Source: Fibrobacter sp. (GTDB lineage Bacteria > Fibrobacterota > Fibrobacteria > Fibrobacterales > Fibrobacteraceae). Taken from it: 39,219 nucleotides of DNA. Within the stretch, counting starts at the first letter, position 1; every line of letters begins with the position of its first letter. Location: contig JAKSIH010000028.1 in the NCBI GenBank assembly GCA_024398935.1, positions 1 to 39,219 on the forward strand. The letters run 5' to 3'. Position numbers and translations under genes: made by a program. This document shows, one piece after another, positions 31,711-39,219 of the stretch. Under the pieces are notes generated by a model. The model saw nothing but the letters and a program-made list of their open reading frames with translations. It did no database searches and had not been told where the DNA came from.

Positions 31711-31719
31711 CACTTCCTA

Positions 31720-32535
31720 CTACCTATAATAATTCAACTTCTTTTCAATATAACTGAAAAGAGCGCTGAGCAAAAGATTCGCCAGATAGTAGAAGGCTCC
31801 TGCAACAAAGAGCGGGAAAATACTTGCGCAGCGTGCAGCTTGCTTCTTTGCTACCGAGAACAGTTCCACCACAGCAATAACTTGAGCAAGAGAAGTATCC
31901 TTCACCAAAGTAATGACTTCGTTGGCACTGGCAGGAACAACACGCTTAGCAACCTGAGGCAAGATAATACGATAGAAGGTCTGCCACCGTGTCATACCCA
32001 ACATCTGGGCTGCTTCATACTGCCCCTTGGGGATGGACTGAATTCCACCGCGGAAAATTTCAGCAAAATAGGCGGCGTAATTCAAGGAAAAGGCGGTCAC
32101 CACAGCAGGGAATCGCTCAATGTTAATTCCCAAATAGGATGTACCAAAATAGACGGCAACCAGTTGCAGTAAAAGGGGTGTACCACGCATCACGGAAATG
32201 TAGAACGTTACCGGGAAGCGAACCACCTTGAACTTGGACATCTTGAGAACTGCAATCAGCAAACCAAGAGGAATGGAAAACAGGAGCGTCAGTCCAAACA
32301 GTTCCAGAGTGGTGCAAAACCCCTCTGCCAAAATCGGCAAAAGATTTGCCAAAGACCCAAAGGCAGATTCAAACCAGCTAGGGGTTTCAGCAACAACAGA
32401 AACCGTATCAACAGCCTTCGCAGCTGCATCTACTAAAACGGAAGACGCCTGTACGGCAGAATCCGAGACTGCAGCAAGAGTATGCACAGCTGCAGTAGCG
32501 GAATCAACAACTATAGCAGAAAGAGAGTCAGGCAC
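31720..32535 (-). CDS. Polar amino-acid ABC importer, permease protein (HisM/GlnP type)
   Basis: The protein has 271 residues. The core from about residue 55 matches the family: LAEGFCTTLELFGLTLLFSIPLG, then the conserved FYISVMRGTPLLLQL and the EAA loop YEAAQMLGMTRWQTFYRIILPQ, with five membrane segments. The first 55 residues are an unusual Ala/Val/Ser/Asp-rich extension (VDSATAAVHTLAAVSDSAV) not found in typical members. The start is a GTG that overlaps the binding-protein stop by one base (TAGTG), so translation is coupled. An internal start cannot be excluded, but none has a clear ribosome site. Confidence 0.9.
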   Translation of the reverse strand: MPDSLSAIVVDSATAAVHTLAAVSDSAVQASSVLVDAAAKAVDTVSVVAETPSWFESAFGSLANLLPILAEGFCTTLELFGLTLLFSIPLGLLIAVLKMSKFKVVRFPVTFYISVMRGTPLLLQLVAVYFGTSYLGINIERFPAVVTAFSLNYAAYFAEIFRGGIQSIPKGQYEAAQMLGMTRWQTFYRIILPQVAKRVVPASANEVITLVKDTSLAQVIAVVELFSVAKKQAARCASIFPLFVAGAFYYLANLLLSALFSYIEKKLNYYR

Positions 32536-33320
32536 TACTTACCAAACCACTTAGCAGAAATTTCAGCGAACTTACCGTCAGCCTGCATTTCCTTGATGGT
32601 GTTGTTTACTGCGTCGCGAAGGGCCTGATCTTTCTTACGGAAACCAACGGCATATTCTTCATCGCTGAGGCCTTCTTCCAGAACCACAAAATCCTTGGCG
32701 TTGGAAGAAATCCAGTACTTGGCAACAATCTCATCCAGGAACACGGCGTCTACACCACCCTTGTCCAGATCCATCAGGGCAGTCTGATTGTCATCGAAAG
32801 GAATGATTTCCTTTGCAGCCTTGCCCGCAGCGGACTTGTCCAAAATGCCCTGGGCAGTGGAACCATTCTGGACTGCAATCTTCTTACCGGAAAGCGCTGC
32901 CAGAGACGAGAGAGACTTATCCTTCACGGTGAAGATCATACGGTTCTTCAGATAGGCATCACTCAAATTCATGGCGGCAGCACGAATAGAGTCAACGCTC
33001 ATGCCATTCCAGATACAGTCAATCTTACCTGTGTTCAGTTCCTGTTCCTTGGCATCCCAGGAAATGGGCTGAGTTTTCAGTTCTACACCAAGACGGGCAG
33101 AAACTTCCTTGGCCAGGTCGATATCAAAGCCAACAATATTGTTGTCCTTATCGCGGAAACCCATGGGCGGGAAGGAATCGTCAAGACCGAGGACAAAGAC
33201 CTTGGCCTGCTTTACCTTTTCCAGGGACATATCCGCCTGATTCTTGGAATCATTATTCTCATTACAACCGGAAAGAACGAAGGCGGCTGCCATGGCAAGA
33301 CCAGCAAAAAGCTTTTTCAT
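32535..33320 (-). CDS. Polar amino-acid ABC importer, substrate-binding lipoprotein
   Basis: The protein has about 261 residues. The signal ends in lipobox VLSGC, giving an anchored periplasmic binding protein. The SBP3 family motifs are present: DDSFPPMGFRDKDNNIVGFDIDLAKEVS, the Arg-containing ligand loop NGMSVDSIRAAAMNLSDAYL, GKKIAVQNGSTAQG and VDAVFLDEIVAKYW. The ligand is probably a polar or charged amino acid; which one is not clear. The ATG at 33320 has AAGGAGA 6 nt upstream; an in-frame start 13 codons earlier adds no signal function. It is the first gene of the importer operon. Confidence 0.93.
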   Translation of the reverse strand: MKKLFAGLAMAAAFVLSGCNENNDSKNQADMSLEKVKQAKVFVLGLDDSFPPMGFRDKDNNIVGFDIDLAKEVSARLGVELKTQPISWDAKEQELNTGKIDCIWNGMSVDSIRAAAMNLSDAYLKNRMIFTVKDKSLSSLAALSGKKIAVQNGSTAQGILDKSAAGKAAKEIIPFDDNQTALMDLDKGGVDAVFLDEIVAKYWISSNAKDFVVLEEGLSDEEYAVGFRKKDQALRDAVNNTIKEMQADGKFAEISAKWFGK

Positions 33321-33416
33321 AGAATCTCCTTGAAAATTTTTCACCATAAATGTAGTCAAAAATCATCTTTTTTCTTTTTTCAATTTTCAAAAATCACATA
33401 ATACAGCAAAATGTTC

Positions 33417-33422
33417 TATATT
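33417..33422 (+). promoter_or_regulatory. Probable -10 element (TATATT) of the zinc-ribbon gene
   Basis: TATATT in GTTCTATATTTATT lies 45 nt before the ATG at 33468, in the AT-rich gap between divergent genes. No clear -35 is visible. Confidence 0.35.
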
Positions 33423-33467
33423 TATTTTGCTTTTTGTTTAATAAAAGTCCACAAAAAAGGAGATATT

Positions 33468-34658
33468 ATGTTTTGCGGAAATTGCGGACAAAAGCTTGAT
33501 GAATCAAAAGCACGTTTCTGTCCTCGTTGTGGGACACCTATAAAAATCCCGGTACAGCAAGATACACCGGCAACATTCCCTAGCGAAGAGCCGCGGCAGC
33601 AAGCCATTCAGCCGGCCCAGCAAGCCGCTCAACCTGTAAAACAGCAGGTTTTCCAACAGGTTTTACAGTCAGCCCAACAGCAGGCTCCGCAGCCTTCGTC
33701 CGGGAAACCCCTGTCCAAGGACCTGGTCCAGCTCATTTGTAAGATTTCCAGTTTCGTGTGTCTCGGCCTCATCCTACTCTTCACCATGCTGAACGTGGGC
33801 GGACACGAGAATGGCTTTTCCACTTTCGGAGGCCTGTTCAAGTCTAGCTACTCCCCATCAGCCTTTTGCTGGCAGCTCTGGTTCGTAGGGACCATCATAC
33901 TCGTAGGTTTCAATGTCTTCAAGCAAGTTACGGGCGTGTTCAATTTCAAGCATTCCCTGAAGTTAGTTGCCTTCACCATCTTCAGCATGTTTGCCGTCGG
34001 TTCTAGCATGCATGGCCGTATTGTAGCGTCATTCATTCTGGACCTCATCTTTTCCATCATCGCCGTTGTACCTGTAGTTATTTACGGTCTCTACGAAGTA
34101 AATAGCATCAAGGCGGATCCAGAACTTGCGGGTTCCGATGATGTTTACGGCTTATATGCGCTGGACAAAATCAGAAATACCAAAATCACACCAGACCTCA
34201 TTTTCAAGATCTGTGGCTGCATCTGTTGCATTTTCATGCTTTTTGCATCCATTAGCCTGTACAACATGCCCAATTCATTTTCATTCTTCATCGACATCAT
34301 TAAAAAAGCAACAGGTTCCTACGGGAAATACACTCTCGAAAGCGGTACCTGGCATATCTGGATTCTCGGTTCTTTAATCCTTGGAATCATCATTAACCTG
34401 AAGGCCGTCTTAGGGCACAACTACCACGCAGCCCTCAATTACATTTCGCTGTTTCTCTCCATTGCAGCAATTATTGTCATCAGCATCGCAACCAAAGGAG
34501 AGCAAAATGTCATGGCTATAATCTGGGTCGCCATCTTAGCCTTGGGAAGCATCATCTTCTTTGCTCTGGTTAAGGACAAGGATGAAGAAGTCGATGAACT
34601 TGACTCCGCCCTAAATGGCCCCATCATTCCTGCAAACGCTGAGAATCCCCTTCTCTAA
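33468..34658 (+). CDS. Zinc-ribbon membrane protein of unknown function
   Basis: The protein has 396 residues. It begins with a zinc ribbon (MFCGNCGQKL then FCPRCGTPI; Cys3, Cys6, Cys18, Cys21). A Gln/Pro/Ala-rich linker (about 35-80, QPAQQAAQPVKQQVFQQVLQ) follows, then about nine hydrophobic segments from residue 85 to 380, including LICKISSFVCLGLILLF and VMAIIWVAILALGSIIFFALV. The last 20 residues are acidic and soluble. Similar 'zinc ribbon plus multipass' proteins are common hypothetical proteins; the function is unknown. The ATG at 33468 has AAGGAG 6-7 nt upstream, so the 19 upstream codons of the open frame are not used. It is monocistronic, with its own terminator. Confidence 0.85.
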   Translation: MFCGNCGQKLDESKARFCPRCGTPIKIPVQQDTPATFPSEEPRQQAIQPAQQAAQPVKQQVFQQVLQSAQQQAPQPSSGKPLSKDLVQLICKISSFVCLGLILLFTMLNVGGHENGFSTFGGLFKSSYSPSAFCWQLWFVGTIILVGFNVFKQVTGVFNFKHSLKLVAFTIFSMFAVGSSMHGRIVASFILDLIFSIIAVVPVVIYGLYEVNSIKADPELAGSDDVYGLYALDKIRNTKITPDLIFKICGCICCIFMLFASISLYNMPNSFSFFIDIIKKATGSYGKYTLESGTWHIWILGSLILGIIINLKAVLGHNYHAALNYISLFLSIAAIIVISIATKGEQNVMAIIWVAILALGSIIFFALVKDKDEEVDELDSALNGPIIPANAENPLL

Positions 34659-34681
34659 CTACTGACAGAAAATTCAGTTTG

Positions 34682-34707
34682 AGCCTAGCCTTGCTAGGCT
34701 TTTTTTA
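34682..34707 (+). terminator. Terminator of the zinc-ribbon gene
   Basis: AGCCTAGC (34682-34689) pairs perfectly with GCTAGGCT (34693-34700) across a CTT loop and is followed by six or more T, 23 nt after the stop codon. Confidence 0.9.
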
Positions 34708-34743
34708 TTCTTAAATTTTCGGGAAACGAGTTGCAGGTATACC

Positions 34744-36513
34744 ATGACAAAACAACATTCCAACTGGTGGAAACACACCATCGCCTATGAAATTTACCCC
34801 AGCAGTTTTCAGGACAGCAATGGTGATGGCTTCGGGGATATCAAAGGCATTACCAGCCGCCTAGATTATTTGCAGTCCCTGAAGGTAGGGGCGCTGTGGC
34901 TTACTCCGGTTTACGCCTCCCCCATGGTGGATAACGGTTACGATGTTTCTAACTTCTACGAAATCAACCCGTTTTATGGTACGATGGAAGACATGGAACG
35001 TCTGATTGCGGAAGCGGACAAGCGCGGCATCAAGATTGTGATGGACCTTGTCTTTAACCATACTTCGGAAGAATGCGATTGGTTCAAGGAATCCCGCAAG
35101 AGCCGCGACAATCCCAAAAGTGACTGGTACATTTGGAAAGACGCCCCGGATGCCACCGCAGGCGAAAAGCACGCAAGTGATATTGCTGGAGAGAACTACG
35201 CGGACCGTGAACCGCCAAACAACTGGCGTAGTATTTTCGGGGTTCCCGCATGGACCTGGTGCGAGGAGCGAAAGCAATACTACCTACATACTTTCGCAAA
35301 ACAGCAGCCGGACCTGAACTGGGAAAATCCAGAGGTTCGCAAGGCACTTTACGACATCGCCAACTTCTGGATCAAAAAGGGCGTTGGCGGTTTTAGAATT
35401 GACGCCATACCCTACATCAAGAAGCCGGCGGACTTTGCCAGCGGAAAGCCGGACGCAGGCGACGGCATGGTAAGCATTCACACCATGACGGTCAATACCG
35501 AGGGGATCCTTGATTTTCTGCAGGAGTTCAAGGCGAATGTGACCGAAGGAAAAAACGTCTTTACGGTAGCGGAAGCAAACGGCGTGGGACCCGAGGATTT
35601 AAAATACTGGGTCGGCGAAAAAGGCGCCTTCGACATGCTCTTTGAATTTGGTCACCTGCATGATGTGGAAATCTGGTGCAAGCCCTCCCCCTTTGGCATT
35701 ATGGATTTTAAGAAAGCCCTCATTGCAAGCCAGCGGGCAACGGCAAGAAACGGCTGGTACCCGGTGTTCTTTGAAAATCACGACAAGCCCCGAAGCGTAA
35801 ACAACTTCTTCAGTCCCGCAGTTGCCGGCGATCCTACAAAAAACAAGCTGGCGGCAAAAGCCCTGGCGGTCCTCATGATGACTTTACGGGGTACGCCCTT
35901 CCTGTTTGAAGGTCAGGAAATCGGCATGACCAACATGAAGAGGAATTCCATCGACAAGTATGACGAAGTCAATACCAAGGCCCAATACAACTTGGCGCTG
36001 CAGGAAGGCTTCACGCCCGATGAAGCCATGGGATTTGTAAACCGCTTCAGCCGCGACAACGCCCGCACTCCCATGCAGTGGGATAGTTCGCCCAACGCAG
36101 GCTTTACCACTGGCAAGCCCTGGCTTGGAATGAACGAAAATTTTACGGAATTGAATGTCGCTTTTGAGGATGCGTCCGAAGATTCTGTCCTGAAATTTTA
36201 CAAGGAGTTAATCGAACTGCGGCAAAAGACGAGAACCTCTGGAAACGATTACACAGCATTAAACGATGGTGACCTGGAAATCATTCTGGAGAATCATCCA
36301 CAGGTCCTTGGTTTTAAGCGATTCTCCTCGGCGGGGATAGATAAGGACATTTACACCATCCTGGTCAACCTCAGCGAAACCGCAGCGGAACTGGATGAAA
36401 TACTTTTCCTGAATCAGGAAAAGGTCATCTCCAACTATGGAGACAACCTTTCTTCAAATTCGCTGAGGCCGTTGGAAGCCGTGATTTTACATTCTAGTGA
36501 TTTTATGATTTAG
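34744..36513 (+). CDS. GH13 alpha-glucosidase (oligo-1,6-glucosidase/dextran glucosidase type), cytoplasmic
   Basis: The protein has 589 residues without a signal peptide, so it acts on imported or internal oligosaccharides. It starts WWKHTIAYEIYPSSFQDSNGDGFGDIKGI, the standard opening of the GH13 oligo-1,6-glucosidase group. Region I is DLVFNHTSEE. Region II is GFRIDAI with nucleophile Asp220, region III VAEANGVG with acid/base Glu277, and region IV FFENHDKPR with Asp347. A C-terminal beta domain starts near residue 500. The family includes alpha-1,6-glucosidases, sucrose isomerases and trehalose-6-phosphate hydrolase; the exact substrate is unclear. The final codons (HSSDFMI) are read from an AGTGATT-like heptamer tract. 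Its stop overlaps the convergent hydrolase gene by 4 nt. Confidence 0.92.
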   Translation: MTKQHSNWWKHTIAYEIYPSSFQDSNGDGFGDIKGITSRLDYLQSLKVGALWLTPVYASPMVDNGYDVSNFYEINPFYGTMEDMERLIAEADKRGIKIVMDLVFNHTSEECDWFKESRKSRDNPKSDWYIWKDAPDATAGEKHASDIAGENYADREPPNNWRSIFGVPAWTWCEERKQYYLHTFAKQQPDLNWENPEVRKALYDIANFWIKKGVGGFRIDAIPYIKKPADFASGKPDAGDGMVSIHTMTVNTEGILDFLQEFKANVTEGKNVFTVAEANGVGPEDLKYWVGEKGAFDMLFEFGHLHDVEIWCKPSPFGIMDFKKALIASQRATARNGWYPVFFENHDKPRSVNNFFSPAVAGDPTKNKLAAKALAVLMMTLRGTPFLFEGQEIGMTNMKRNSIDKYDEVNTKAQYNLALQEGFTPDEAMGFVNRFSRDNARTPMQWDSSPNAGFTTGKPWLGMNENFTELNVAFEDASEDSVLKFYKELIELRQKTRTSGNDYTALNDGDLEIILENHPQVLGFKRFSSAGIDKDIYTILVNLSETAAELDEILFLNQEKVISNYGDNLSSNSLRPLEAVILHSSDFMI

Positions 36514-37337
36514 TGACTGCGCAGGAAGCTGAGAATTCGTTCCTTGTAATCCTTGGCCTCGTCGAAGGCGGCATGACCAAAGCCTTCGTAAGTGAAAAAT
36601 TCGCAGGGAACATTTTCGGCTTTTAGCTTTTCTGCGATTTTGACGGAGGCTTCGTAGGTCACCACATGATCCAGGTCCGCGCCAAGGACGAGTGTGGGGC
36701 ACTTGATTTTTCCTAGATCGCCGTAGGTGTTTATGCCCGCGCAGGCTTCTGCGGTGATAGCGAAACGACGGACTTCCTCATCGGTCAAGTTCTTGTACAT
36801 CATCATGAGGGCACGGCGGTAACGCTGGAGAAAGGAAGGCGTAAAGGCATTATCAATGAAGTCGGGAACGAGCTCTTCGTTGCGACCTTCACGGGCAAGT
36901 TTTGCCCAGTTGCCAATGACCTCAAGCTGTAGCGGTTCCGCCCTGGAAGAACTGGAGCAGAGCACCAGCTGGCTCACCAGTTCAGGATTGCTGATTGCAA
37001 TGTGCTGGGCAATCATTCCCCCTTGGGACATGCCCACAACGACCGCATTTTCGACACCCATATTTTTCAGTGCAGCAGCCAGATCGTGAGCCATTTCGGA
37101 GACGGGATAAACCGCCGGCATATTCTTTCGACGGTCAAAGAGATAGACCGTGTATTCGTCCTTGAAAATTCTGTAGGCAGTTTCTACGGAACTGGCGGAA
37201 GCCAACGTACTGCGAAGGCTTAAACCAGGAATGAGAATTAAAGGTTTCGGGCCTTCGCCAAATACGGCGTATTCCATTTCCACATCGGAGCCATCCAGAG
37301 CGGCTCCAGACGCAACTACATTCTTTATTTCTGCCAT
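36510..37337 (-). CDS. Alpha/beta-fold hydrolase
   Basis: The protein has 275 residues. The alpha/beta hydrolase elements are an oxyanion-loop region (LILIPGLSLRSTLAS), the nucleophile elbow GMSQGG (Ser104), an acid Asp in LGADLDHVV (about 218) and His in GFGHAAF (about 250). The cap is small. There is no signal peptide, so it is cytoplasmic. Similar proteins include esterases, lactonases and BioH-like enzymes; the substrate cannot be named. ATG 37337 has GAGG 5 nt upstream; the GTG two codons before overlaps it. A TATATT -10 lies at 37360-37365, so it may be transcribed alone or with the SDR gene 44 nt upstream. Confidence 0.88.
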   Translation of the reverse strand: MAEIKNVVASGAALDGSDVEMEYAVFGEGPKPLILIPGLSLRSTLASASSVETAYRIFKDEYTVYLFDRRKNMPAVYPVSEMAHDLAAALKNMGVENAVVVGMSQGGMIAQHIAISNPELVSQLVLCSSSSRAEPLQLEVIGNWAKLAREGRNEELVPDFIDNAFTPSFLQRYRRALMMMYKNLTDEEVRRFAITAEACAGINTYGDLGKIKCPTLVLGADLDHVVTYEASVKIAEKLKAENVPCEFFTYEGFGHAAFDEAKDYKERILSFLRSH

Positions 37338-37359
37338 AAACACCTCATTTTACAGCGGC

Positions 37360-37365
37360 AATATA
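37360..37365 (-). promoter_or_regulatory. Probable -10 element (TATATT) of the hydrolase gene
   Basis: TTTTGTATATTGCC on the minus strand places TATATT 23 nt before the ATG at 37337, in the 44-nt gap after the SDR gene. No -35 is clear. Confidence 0.4.
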
Positions 37366-37381
37366 CAAAAGCCCGGAAAAG

Positions 37382-38095
37382 TTAACCACCCAGTTTCCAA
37401 CCGCAGTCGTTGTGGTATATCATTTGGCGGGTCATGCCACCATCGATGCAGATGTTTTCGCCTGTAATGAAGCCCGCCTTGTCGCTTGCAAGAAACAGTA
37501 CCATGTTGGAAATATCCAGCGGGTTGCCCACGCGGCCAGCAGGCTGCTGCGTGGCGTCGGGACCTTCGTAAACCGTAAAGTCCGTGTCGATCCAGCCCGG
37601 TGAAATGGAATTCACCCGGACGCCTCGCCCACCGAGGCTCACAGCCAGCGCATGGGTCAATGCTGCGATACCGCCCTTAGCCGCCGTATAGCTTTCGGTC
37701 TGAGGCTGACTCATGCGATCGCGAGACGAAGAAATGTTGATGATGGAAGCACCCGGTGCAAAGTGGGGCGCAAAAAGTTTTGCCAGATAAAATGGCGCAG
37801 TCACCCCCACAGCCAAAGCGTAGCTGAATTCCTCATAGGAACATTCATCGATGCCTTTCATTAGAGGCAAGGCGTTGTTCACCAGAACATCCACATGGTC
37901 ATATTTTTCAATGACAAAGGCCGCAAACTTTTCCAGCACATCCTTCTTGGAAAGGTCCCCTACAAAGGAATCATTTTCACGAATGTCTATAAAAACAACC
38001 TTCGCACCTTCACGCTCAAATTCGCTAACGATGGTTTTTCCGATGCCGTGGGCACCACCCGTCACAACCACAACTTTATCATTAAATTCGTTCAT
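37382..38095 (-). CDS. Short-chain dehydrogenase/reductase (SDR)
   Basis: The protein has about 237 residues, the classical SDR length. The cofactor motif is VVVTGGAHGIG (about 9-19) and an Asp after beta-2 (FIDIRE) suggests NAD(H) preference. VDVLVNNA, the Ser in IINISSSRD and the catalytic YTAAK are intact, followed by NSISPGWIDTDF and a C-terminal FITGENICIDGG. The substrate is unknown; the sequence resembles glucose dehydrogenase- and KDSR-like SDRs of the FabG superfamily. Two adjacent ATG codons (38098 and 38095) are possible; the second has better spacing from AAGGG. It is 14 nt after the small membrane protein gene and so probably co-transcribed. Confidence 0.92.
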   Translation of the reverse strand: MNEFNDKVVVVTGGAHGIGKTIVSEFEREGAKVVFIDIRENDSFVGDLSKKDVLEKFAAFVIEKYDHVDVLVNNALPLMKGIDECSYEEFSYALAVGVTAPFYLAKLFAPHFAPGASIINISSSRDRMSQPQTESYTAAKGGIAALTHALAVSLGGRGVRVNSISPGWIDTDFTVYEGPDATQQPAGRVGNPLDISNMVLFLASDKAGFITGENICIDGGMTRQMIYHNDCGWKLGG

Positions 38096-38109
38096 CATAT
38101 TCCCTTGTT

Positions 38110-38700
38110 TTATTCGGCTAAACGGTATGTATCGGTCGAAAAAATCTGAATCAAAATATCTCCCTGATAAACCGTATAATATTCCTGCCTGACAAAAGCG
38201 GCGTTATATTTTTTTGAGCCCACCATAAATGAGGAACCGCTACTAAACAGCAAGTGGTAGGAGGTACCACTTTTTGACCCATGGGACCTATACTTATCGG
38301 CGACAAATTCCTTATGGAGTTTGGGTTCCGCCTTTAACCTTGTGGGGAAATCCAGGTTAGGGGCAATAGATGCAAAAAATCCTATAACAGGGAACACAAT
38401 GAGAGCACAACCCAGATTCCATTTTTTGTGTTTCTCTTCAAATCTTGGAAACTTGTATTTGAGGGCAATGTAAATGCAAATGGCTATTCCAAAAGTGACG
38501 GCAAGTACAGCGGATGCGTCCTGGATGATTTCATAATTTTTGTACTGAACCAGCAACTTCAAGAAGTCATTATTGATTACATACCCAAGTTCTGGCAAGG
38601 AATGGATTCTCAAAGTCGTAACAAGACAGATCACGCAACAGACCGCAATCACCGTAACGTAGGCAATAACAAAATGATCTTTCAAAATGCGTTTTTTCAT
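38110..38700 (-). CDS. Small membrane protein of unknown function
   Basis: The protein has 196 residues. Three hydrophobic segments are visible: VIAYVTVIAVCCVICLVTTL (about 11-30), ASAVLAVTFGIAICIYIALKY (about 62-82) and LGCALIVFPVIGFFASIAP (about 95-113). A soluble C-terminal domain of about 80 residues follows, rich in Ser/Tyr and beta-strand pattern (TSYHLLFSSGSSFMVGSKKY, YYTVYQGDILIQIF). I do not recognise the family. The ATG fits the basic MKKR start typical of membrane insertion, and the codon use is like its neighbours. It heads the probable three-gene cluster with the SDR and hydrolase, and it is divergent from the gene at the window end. Confidence 0.75.
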   Translation of the reverse strand: MKKRILKDHFVIAYVTVIAVCCVICLVTTLRIHSLPELGYVINNDFLKLLVQYKNYEIIQDASAVLAVTFGIAICIYIALKYKFPRFEEKHKKWNLGCALIVFPVIGFFASIAPNLDFPTRLKAEPKLHKEFVADKYRSHGSKSGTSYHLLFSSGSSFMVGSKKYNAAFVRQEYYTVYQGDILIQIFSTDTYRLAE

Positions 38701-38795
38701 ACCATAGTAAATATAAATTCAAAGATTAATGTTTTGAATCATCAGATTCCGCGCGAAGCCCATAGATATTCTATTTTGTGCATTAAGGATTTCAA

Positions 38796-39219
38796 ATGAA
38801 AGTTTTTTACCATCTTCCCGGGCTATTCGAATTCTACGATCTGTACAAGGCGTTTTTGCCGCTGTTCCGTGAGCACCCCGAGTGGTTTTACGATTGGTGC
38901 GAAATCGGTTCCATTTATGGGGCTCCCGCCGACTGCATCTGGGGCGGCGGCCGCGTTGGCTTTGGAGACGAGCCAGCGAAACGGGTAGCCGAACTTTTAA
39001 AGGAATATGGAATTTCTGCAAGGCTGACTTTCAGCAATTCCCTGTTAAGGGAAGAACATCTTTCGGATGCAAGGTGCAACGATCTGTGCAAAATGTTTGA
39101 AGGAAATGCTAGTAGTGAATGTGCCGGGCAAAACTCGGGCGGAGACTGCGCGCAAAATGGCATCATCGTTCATTCGGACTTGCTGCTGAACTATTTGCGG
39201 GCACGGTACCCGAGTTTCT
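38796..39219 (+). CDS. Unrecognised gene, 5' part (cut by window end)
   Basis: The frame is open from ATG 38796 to the end of the window (141 complete codons). AAGGAT six bases upstream supports this start. The protein begins MKVFYHLPGLFEFYDLYKAF and has a dense aromatic N-terminus, then EIGSIYGAPADCIWGGGRVGFGD, a helix (AKRVAELLKEYGISARLTFSNSLL as two halves), a Cys-rich low-complexity stretch (about 97-120) and IIVHSDLLLNYLR. The pattern of a substrate-like GxxRxGFGD loop followed by ISARLTFSNSLL suggests an enzyme of a TIM-barrel kind, but I cannot name the family. It is soluble with no signal peptide. It is not a shadow: no competing gene lies opposite. Confidence 0.7.
   Translation, partial: MKVFYHLPGLFEFYDLYKAFLPLFREHPEWFYDWCEIGSIYGAPADCIWGGGRVGFGDEPAKRVAELLKEYGISARLTFSNSLLREEHLSDARCNDLCKMFEGNASSECAGQNSGGDCAQNGIIVHSDLLLNYLRARYPSF

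Overview
The window looks like chromosomal DNA of a Fibrobacter species. The evidence is a lipoprotein with two FISUMP (Fibrobacter succinogenes major paralogous) domains joined by poly-serine linkers, a secreted GH44 glucanase with a C-terminal domain resembling a type IX secretion sorting domain, several lipoproteins with poly-Ser or Asp/Ser linkers, and moderate GC content with very AT-rich intergenic DNA. I see no tRNA, rRNA, CRISPR array or intact mobile element. The species and all family names come from motif recognition, not from a database search.

Layout. 1-510: the tail of a probable Rpn/PD-(D/E)XK-type protein, then hairpin repeats. 510-1904 (-): the double-FISUMP lipoprotein, whose linkers encode short dispersed repeats. 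2007-4103 (-): an AIPR-family (abortive infection) protein followed by a highly structured 3' segment ending in a terminator. 4418-7986 (+): a leucine-rich-repeat protein and two tandem S41/PDZ protease lipoproteins; a strong terminator lies inside the signal-peptide codons of the first protease. 8085-10450 (-): an M23 peptidase lipoprotein and an FKBP-type isomerase lipoprotein. 10579-14259 (+): glmS and an unusually long scpA, separated by two heptanucleotide repeat arrays. 14359-17085 (-): a YugP-type membrane metallopeptidase and the GH44 enzyme.

17260-22460 (-): a TolC / HlyD / ABC-2 permease / ABC-2 permease operon with no ATPase gene. 22630-28335 (-): a five-gene operon behind a good promoter: DUF4956 membrane protein, membrane-fusion protein, TolC-like outer-membrane factor, VTC-type polyphosphate polymerase domain protein, and a lamin-tail-domain lipoprotein. 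This is the best candidate for an undescribed system. VTC, DUF4956 and lamin-tail (or CotH) proteins are known companions, but here the locus also carries two parts of a trans-envelope conduit and no pump.

28558-30787 (-): a BatA/BatB-like von Willebrand factor A pair whose whole intergenic gap is a heptamer array. 30841-33320 (-): a polar amino-acid ABC importer (binding protein, permease, ATPase) with a repeat-filled gap before the ATPase. 33468-36513 (+): a zinc-ribbon membrane protein and a cytoplasmic GH13 glucosidase. 36510-38700 (-): an alpha/beta hydrolase, a short-chain dehydrogenase and a small membrane protein. 38796-end (+): the start of an unrecognised gene cut by the window edge.

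Recurring themes are period-7 microsatellites in intergenic gaps, small hairpin repeats, and TATATT as a -10 hexamer upstream of several genes.
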